Below, piece by piece: positions 39,301 through 48,300 of a stretch of DNA of 64,000 nt. The first letter of the stretch is position 1, and the number at the start of each line of letters is the position of its first letter. Origin of the DNA: Symsagittifera roscoffensis (lineage: Eukaryota > Xenacoelomorpha > Acoela > Convolutidae); assembly GCF_963678635.1 (NCBI RefSeq), contig NC_087063.1:36492540-36556539 (forward strand), read 5' to 3'. Made by a program: the position numbers and the translations under genes. The notes beneath the pieces were generated by a model. That model was given only the letters and a program-made list of their open reading frames with translations, did not search any database and had not been told where the DNA came from.

Positions 39301-42300
39301 GAAGGCCACCCCTGGAGTCTGAGGCTGCTAAAACAGGTAAAATCCCGTTATTATATATTTTATCTAAGTTATTACCTCTAAACCTTTTTCTTATTATTAC
39401 CTCCAAAACTGAAACCCACATTGCCGGGCTGTAATAGCTGCTGCTGTTGATTCTGTTGCAGGCCACATTGCATCATCCGGTAATTCTGATGAGGAATTGG
39501 CGGCGTCATCAACCTTTCGTTTGTAGAATGTATCTCCATCTCCATCTCTTCCTCCTCCTCAGATGCATAGGTGTCCGTTTGATTAGCTCTATTATCACGA
39601 CTATAAGCTAACAGAGCAGTTGAATTGATCGACGGCTGAGGTGTTATGGAGCTGTCACCGTCGCCGCCGAGCTCTACGCTTTGTTGAACCAACTGGCGTC
39701 GTCTTTCACGTTCTTCCGCATAGCCTCTGTCAATCAACTGCGGCGTGGTCGACTCGTCAGAAACATCTGATGACGTCGGCTCTCCCCTCGCTCTGCGTTT
39801 CAGCCGATCCATTTGGCGCCGTGACTCAGCAATCTCCCTGAGCCGCATCTCTAGTTGCCAAGGGAGGTTAGGGTAGAGTCTTGGCTCCATTGCCATTGAC
39901 AGCGGCGCAACTTCTTCAGATCCACTTTGGTTATGGACACTGTAATCCGCATGAGCCATTCTGATCTCTGACTGGGTATCCCTCAAACCCACGGGCGTCT
40001 CCGATGTAACAGGAGACCATAGAAACTGTAGCCTTTCCCCTACCATGCGGGTCCATTGTTCTGTCTTTGTACGAACGCGCAAAATAGGCTTCCCTGCTCT
40101 AATGGCGCCGAAGAGCCTTTTGGACAAGTTAGCGACAATCATTACTGTAATTAATGAGCCTATCATGGTAACAATACCGTTAGCTGGAAGATGTCCGTAA
40201 AACACATCCAGAAGCCCAGTCATTTTCATTGATTCCACAGAGCTCTCCGATACTTCGATAACGATACTACATATAATCGAAAGCCTAACTACCAGTTTGG
40301 CGACAAAATGCGTGATGTATAAAATATGTTAGGATCATATCAGGGGAAAAGTAATAAAACGAAATCATGTAATCCACAGCCAAACCACCAGTTTTACGGA
40401 CAAAACGGGCGATGTTTTAAATAAGTTAGGATCATATCAGTAGAAAAGCAACAACACGCAATCCAAAATGTGTTTTCCAACAAGTAAGACTTTGTTCACG
40501 AGGCTTTTTAAGCTCAGCTTAGTCTCGGAAATCAGATTTCCAACAAATGCGGGACGGAACAAAAAGTCAAAAATGAGTAATTTCTCAAATCGAAGTCACA
40601 TTCAGTCGCAAAATTATCAAAACGGCAAAACTCATGAATGACATCATTTAAATTCAATGAGAACTAAATATCCCATATAACCCCCTCCCCCCTCAAACTT
40701 AAAACTTTTGATGCATTTCGGCCGGATAATTAATGCATCTCACGCACGCAACGGTTACAGATCATGGTGGCCCATGAACCACTGACTTTTTGGCTGAGCA
40801 ACCCAAACAGCTGATTTGCGTTGCTGATTGGCATAATAAAAACTTCATGTCAAAATTTGTTTGGCTTTTTTAGAACATCTTTTTTATTGAGTGATGCGAA
40901 TATAAGTTTTTCAATGAACGAGAATGCGAAGATATGAAAACTGTCAACACACGATTTAATTATCAGTTGTTTTGCAATTATTCAGGGATGAGTAGTAGTA
41001 GCAGTAGTAAAAGACTTCATTTGTTTCTACACAATTATCAATACAGACAACTGACAGATTTTTCTAAGGAATAAGATGAAGTAAAAATACTATTTAGCAA
41101 AAGCAAGAAAAAAGTTTCTTTTACATGCCCAATTATCATTTCAACCACAAATTCAACATGCTTCGAAAAAACTAGCAACTCAAAGTGGAATGGTTTGTAG
41201 ACTACGCCATTTTGTTACCAAAAATCAGCTCATCTGTTATTATAAATCCAATATTACGCCATTGATTCAATATGGTGTTCTTGTATAAGGCTGTTGGGCT
41301 CTTTTTCCTCCACCCCCCTCCCATGACCATCAATTTAACGAGTGGTTTTACAAGGATAAACATGAAGACCAAATGTCCCAATTAGTCCGCATGTCAATTT
41401 TCATAATGATCGGACAACGTGAACACTAACTTCACTAGTAAAAAAAAATTGCAGGTGGGGGGAAGGAAAAAGGGCCGGCTGTTGTAGTTACCCGTTTCTC
41501 AAAACTATTTTTCAAAAAAAGTATCAAGTTCGTTTGTTTTCTAAAAAGTATCAAAAAGTATCAAGTTCGTTTGTTTTCGGAAACGCCGCGACAACTCTCA
41601 AGATCTTTTTGAAAAACACAAAAATTCTGTCAATCTATGAGCTTCATGTTTACGAACTACTAAAAACTGCATTGATGTCGATAACAAAATTTTATTCGGA
41701 AAATTGCCTTGTATTTACCTTTTCAGTTTTGAAAACCACTCTGTACATACTCGGAGATCATTTGAAGAGCTGCGTTTCTAACCCCCTTCAAATACAAAGC
41801 TGGAAAAATGCTCCATGCTTTCAAGAGTTATAAAGCTGTTATACAATCAAAGCAACTGGCTTATTGCCACCACCAGATTCATCGTGTTTATCTTTGAATA
41901 AACTACACTTTATAACATTTGAGTTAAAATTCATACAGTTTAAATAATTCATAACTAATTAAATATATATTCACAAAACAACCCGTGGCTCAGAAGTAAA
42001 ATATGCGATTGAGACCTAGTGATCGTGGATTCAATTCCTAGCGCCATTCGGGAAAACCAAAAAGGGGAAGAAGGGCTCAGGGCCTTACTGGGTTAAATCC
42101 AACATAGTTATAATAAAAAATAATTAGGGAAAAAAGTAAGTAGGCAGAAGAAGAGAATGTAGAAAAAAGCGCTAAAGGAAAATTGATTATTTAAAAATTA
42201 AAACTTAACTAAAAATTTAAAATAAAGTTGAACTTAAACGGAATAAATTCTAACTAATTACAAACTTTTTGTACCGTTCGTTAATTTCACGATTCTTTTG

Positions 42301-45300
42301 AAATGTATAATCATCCTATGAATGTGTTTTAATAGTAAAGGTAGGTTTGATTCAGTTAGGTTTGATTCAGTTAGGTTTGATCTTCCTAGTATGTTAAGTT
42401 TATGTAGCGCTACGTACAAAACTTACCAATATGCTGATGATAATTAATTACCACTTAAAATGACAATTTGACTATAGCTAGGAAAGAACTAGAGATTCAT
42501 TAGTTATGTAGCAGCTGATGACGTGATGATATTATATCAGACAACATTTATGGATGTTTGCCTATGGATTCGGGACATTGGCAAGCGTAAACTGCAGACT
42601 TGTCTGCAGAAACAAACTGCCGAATCCATTGTCGGAGAGCAAAAAAAGCAATGGGATCCCCGAGAGCTCTCGCTCGGGAACACATCGATCGCTTTCATCG
42701 GACGAGCCACGCGCTACAAAAAACGGATGAAAGAGAAGTTTGTAGCACATCTCCCGTACTATTTAATATTTACCATAGTACCGCGATGAGAACAGGTACA
42801 GAGAGACGAATGCATCGAAACAACTTTCTCTCGGGAATGAAATGGCTATGGAGTCCAGGCTGTTCTTTTCCCCACAAGACCTGAAGAGAGCCAGTTGGAG
42901 CATCGCAATAAAAAAAACGAGCACAGATATCTTTTTTGTTGATGACAACAAACGGAAAAGAGCAAGAACTAGGAAACAGGAGAGCCATTTTCACCGACAG
43001 TCTAGCGAAGTTCGAAGAAAATTGTCACCCAGATAGGGAAGAACACCTTTTCTTTGGAGAGCAGAACGACATTAGAATTATAGGCTCCTATTGCGATCGC
43101 AATGTCGATACAAAAACGACGAGTCAGCATGCAACAGGCCGTCTCTATTACACAAAAAAGCTAAATCTCTCGAAGCTAACGAAACCAACACAAGCAAAGA
43201 TTATAGAGGCATCAGCGGAAACCACAACTTTCTTCGACTGTGCCATTGACCATGGAAAAGGCTAGAAACTAAGATGAGAAACAGAAGGAAACTGCTCAAA
43301 AATATGACTACATCTGGAGCACAAAAAACAACCCCCTTATTAGAGATGCAAAAACAAACCATGTGTTTGATGAGAATAAGCTTGAAGTGGAAAGCTTACA
43401 GTGAAAAGGAAGAAAGAAAAAAAGCCTCATACGGATTTAGTCATTTTCTCCGAATGGACTTTTTAAAGATGACTAAACAAGTCGTCTTAGGATGGCCACC
43501 GAAGCACTTCAAAAATGGCACAACCGGAGAAGACAAAACAAAATCACTCTGGAAACCAACCTGCTGGACAGTGGCAAGGACCCGGACATCATTGAAGGGT
43601 TAGCGCTGAACCGAGAAGAATGAGCACGAGTATTGGCCACATCAAGAATGGGAAAAAGAAAAAGCTGAGAAGAGAGATGATATCACAAGAAAACAAAGAG
43701 CTCCCAAAATAACCGACGCTAGATGTTCTATCTGTGAAAGAATATGCAATACTATCACTGGTCCGAAAATCCATATCACTAAAAAGCATCGAAATAACAA
43801 GGAAGAAGAGAGTCTGAGAAAAGCCGCGCAACATTCGCCTCACGCAAAACAGTGCGAACCTCACAAAACAGTGCGGGTGAGCACCCCAGAATCGTGACCA
43901 TTCTGTAAACTTTCTCAATCTAGGGGTTACTTAGCTACTAGACACAAAGGGGTTTGCAAAGGAAAAGCAGCACTAGCTATCACCACTGTCGCGCCAATCA
44001 CGAGGGGCTCGAACAGGTGAAGAACATGTGACGTATGCTGCGGCAACTTATCATACTCCAATTTCGCAAGACATCGGAGAGTGTGTGAACCAGGATGATG
44101 ACAATTCCGTCATGATAAATGCCTTCAAAAAGAAAAATAGTCAGTCCAGTCCAGACAGCTTTTAGAATTTTTAGCAGCTCAATGGATACGATTCGAAATC
44201 TTCATCTAAAACTAGCAGAATAAGAGTTTCACGGGCACATCAAGAAAAACATCTAGAGGTGATCAAGAATAATTAGTTTAATTTTTCAAAATAGATTAAA
44301 AAAAGTTTTCCGAACGACGATTGCAGGCCCATTTCCGTCAGCAACTCAAAATGAGAAAGCTGCCTACATCAACAAACAAATTGCTTTGAAATCACTTGTC
44401 TTAAGTCACTTTGAGTATTTTTGCAACTTATTCTAGGAATCAGTACCAATCTAAGTCTTTTGAAAGCCAGTTGAACTTGACAACTAAATTTTCGTTCAGT
44501 AAAAAAAAAACGTTTATGGTTTGACTCAATTGAAAACTTAACAGAGAGGCGACGCACAGCTTCGCACCACTTGTGATACCAAACAAATGTAACAACGCAA
44601 GCAACTTTTGTCTCAACTCTGTTCAATTTGAGGAAAACTCATCCTGCAACACAACAAGCCAAAAATAAGAAATTATGCCACGTCATAATTGGTAATTTAC
44701 AAATAACAGAAATGAATCAAAACTCTTTCTATTACAAAACTTTTATTTGAAAATTCAATTTTCTCAGCTGTTTTTTTAAGACAGTTCAATTTGAGGAAAA
44801 CTCATCCTGCAACACAACAAGCCAAAAATAAGAAATTATGCCACGTCATAATTGGTAATTTACAAATAACAGAAATGAATCAAAACTCTTTCTATTACAA
44901 AACTTTTATTTGAAAATTCAATTTTCTCAGCTGTTTTTTTAAGACAAAGGTGTTAAACCGATTCCAACCTAGGACCATAGCCGTGCCAAGACCAAGCTTA
45001 CCGGAGAAGCTGAAAAATCAAACTATCGAATTATTCAAGTGATTTCGTTAAACTAATTGTTAACCCAATAAATTCTATATTCCGACTTGATAACGCTTAC
45101 TAATAGCAAGCGTAACATAGAGGCGAAGATGAGTTTCGCACCACTTGCGATACAAATTTGATTTAAATCACGGAAAAATTTGAACAAAAAATTAGAAAAA
45201 CTGTTCTTGTCAAAAAAAAAATGTTGGTAAAAAAGGTGGTCTCATGCATTTGTGTCCCTTCTAAGCCAGATGATTGACTGAAATTGAATTTATAACTAAC

Positions 45301-48300
45301 AAGCAATAAAAAAACCGAAAATACCTGAGCAGAAACATTTCAGATCAAAAAAATCAAAACAATTTTAAACTGATAATTTCATGTCCCTTTCCCCCCTCAG
45401 AGCACAACAACGCACACAAAATTTTCTCGATTTTCAAACGACGCAAAAGAAACCCACAAGGTCAATATAAAATTAACCAAAATTTAATTAGCCGACAAAA
45501 GATAAAATTTGAAAAAAAAAAAGAAATTTTCCCATATCGAGCTAGTAAAATTACAACCAATGAGCAAAAATAAAATACGATTCGGCCGGACATTTAAAAT
45601 GCTAAAACACTTAACGCAACATAAGTGAAAACTGTTTACAGAAAAAAAAAACGATTCTTAGATGCGGCAACTAAGCCGACAAAATATGAGCAGACAAAAA
45701 AAGGCCGAAATTTTTTTGAACCGGAATAGTTAACCGTTTGAAAAAAAAACGGGTCCTAGTCAGATTTGAGCCCAAAACCTTTGCCGTCCTATTCGTTACC
45801 TCCAGGATAAGTGTACAGGAGACACTACGAAATTTGAATTCATCATGAACCAAGGTACCGCGAGTCCAGATGTGTCCTGTAGACGAAGTTGTTTACGGGA
45901 AAAAAAGACTAGCACCCGATTGCTGTCCCGAGCATCTAAGTTGACTGAGCCCTAAATGCGTTTGAAACTTAATTTGATTATAAAACCAGTTATCAAATGT
46001 CTTCAGATAGCAGATAAGGCAATCCGAGTGATACGTGTTGCAAGCTTGAGAATCCCGAGATAAGAACGGTGGTTATTGGCGCGATGCGCCGACGCGAACT
46101 CACATCCAGATCCAGAGAAAGTATTATTTCACATTCTGTTATGTTGCTTTCAAATTTTGGCACAAACCCTTCACGAACGAGGACCTCGTATCGATTTCAG
46201 AGGATTATGATTGGTTGAAATTTTCTTTTTGGTGCTTCGCCATTAACAGTTGCATCGTACCATAAAACAAGATGTTATTTTTTAAATTCCAGACATATTC
46301 GAAACTTCCAGCAAAATCTTGCCCATTAACGTCCTAAGCGTTTTACTCAAGAGCTGGCTAAACACAGACCCTATGAAAAAAACTAAAGTGATGAGTCTGT
46401 TGCTGATTTTTGGTTAAGTTTATAGCATAGATAGCTAAATTTGATTGCGTTTTCCTAACTTCGGCACTTTCAATTGAACATAGCATAGCCAACATACAGT
46501 AGGAAAAGAATCAATGAACACAAGGAAACAAAAAAAGACTTGTTCTTTGAACGTTTTAATTTTTTTTTAAATATGGCCTTAAAAAATTTTGAATTTCAAT
46601 AAAAAAGAATTAACACTGGACCAAATGGGTGGAAAAAATCATCGCGACCTATATAAAAATCTTGTTGTTGTAGCTACATCGATCTCTGCTTCGAGCTTCC
46701 GATTGAATTGGGAGATCGCCAAGGTTTGAGAGATAGAGAAAATGTCAGGGAATTTTCGTTTTTAATCAGTATTCGTCATGTCAATCTTTCACTGCAGCTC
46801 CCACAAGGTCTCTAGCGGTAAAAGCGAGCAGCTTTAAATTAGTGAGGAGAGCCGAGAAAAAACTTCCGTTATCTCAGGTTGTGTAATTCTGCCGATGCTT
46901 GGCAGCTTTTTCGGAAATCTCCCATAACCTCTCAATGGTAAGGATGGTGGGGTGCAACCGGCCATCTAAGAGATGTTCGGTGGTGCGTGGTCCTATCAAA
47001 CAAGTTGAGCAGATGTCGGGTACATTGTTGTTTAGTCTAGGTTGTTAACTATTTAAATGCGTCGAGTACCCTAAGATGTGAGACTGTACATCTGCTTTTT
47101 CCGTTCGATTGTAGTTTCGTTTGCTGATAATAGTGGTAGTATTTTGCCTAGTAGCTCAGATTCTTAGTTCAGAAACTTCTGTACTTCTGATGTATGGAGA
47201 CTCCTCTGACACAATCATGCTGAGAGATGCCTTCCTGTTTTTCGATAAGCAAGTGTTCAATGTCGGGTTTGAACTTATGTTCGAGTGTGGATCTGATGTT
47301 CTTGATAGTCAGCTCTGTGCTTTTGGTAGCAGCCTACCAAAAATTGCTTTGAGAGCATTTCATTGACTTTTCGGACCGGAATATTTTTGTTTCGTCGTGT
47401 AAATGTGTGATGCCACTCATTCGTAAGCATCTTTCTGTTGCTCCAAGGACATTGCTCCTCGTCATTTGACGGTGCTTCCAGTTGGTGTAACTTAGGGTGG
47501 GGGTCCAAATGGGAGCAGCATAGTTCAAGACTTGTAGGTCTTTTTGTTTTGTAATGTTTACACAAAAGCGAAGCTGCATTTCGCATACACAAGCAAAAAT
47601 ATGACCGATAACGCTACTGGGAAAAACTGAATGAGTAAGACTTTGAGTCTACAAAAGTTCTTGAAAGACGCACGTCAATTATGAGTCTGCGTAATTGCTA
47701 AGTGATGCAAGCCAATTATGACGCATTAGCAACACCGGTAAATTTGAATAAAAAAGAAATTTACCAAGTAACATGCCTCAATTTATATAGCGGACGCATT
47801 TTAACTAGTACACGAAAAAGTTTATTAAAACATCCGACGCTTCCCCGGTTCGAACCCCCTTTTTCGTTGCTGGTCTCCTTCCTTACCTCTACGTTACAGA
47901 TCCATGATACCTTGAAGCTTGAGTGCTATTTGTAATTTAATAGTTTTTGTTAATATCCTTAGCATTGGCTGTACTTAATAGCTGGTTATTGATCAAAATG
48001 AACACTTTCAAAATTAACACATTTGGTCGAAACAAAATTTGCGCCGCAACAATATTTGCGACTTAGGTTCGAAAAAGGAAAAAAAGCTTCGCTTATTTAA
48101 TGATCAATGATAGTTCAGTTGATTGTCAAAAGTGAATTTTTGGGTTGCGTGTTGTGGGTGGTTTGGAGCCATCGACCATTATATTTTGTTCAAGGCAAAA
48201 ATCCATAACCGAGTTAAAAAGATAGATGTTGTTGATTTTGTCTTTTCATAGAGACAGATTTCTGATCTTAAGCCAGTTGCTGAGGCTGTTTAGATATGGA

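Noticed and set aside
38986..39841. Plus-strand open frames across 38986-39841
   Set aside because: They are antisense shadows of the 433-aa protein gene.
40230..40238. GTG at 40238 as the start of the 433-aa protein
   Set aside because: GTG is not a normal nuclear start in animals. The first ATG is at 40229, although an upstream coding exon remains possible.
45671..45853. Identical 60-codon frames here and at 49810-49992
   Set aside because: Conservation comes from the 856-bp duplication, not from selection on a protein. The composition is not protein-like.
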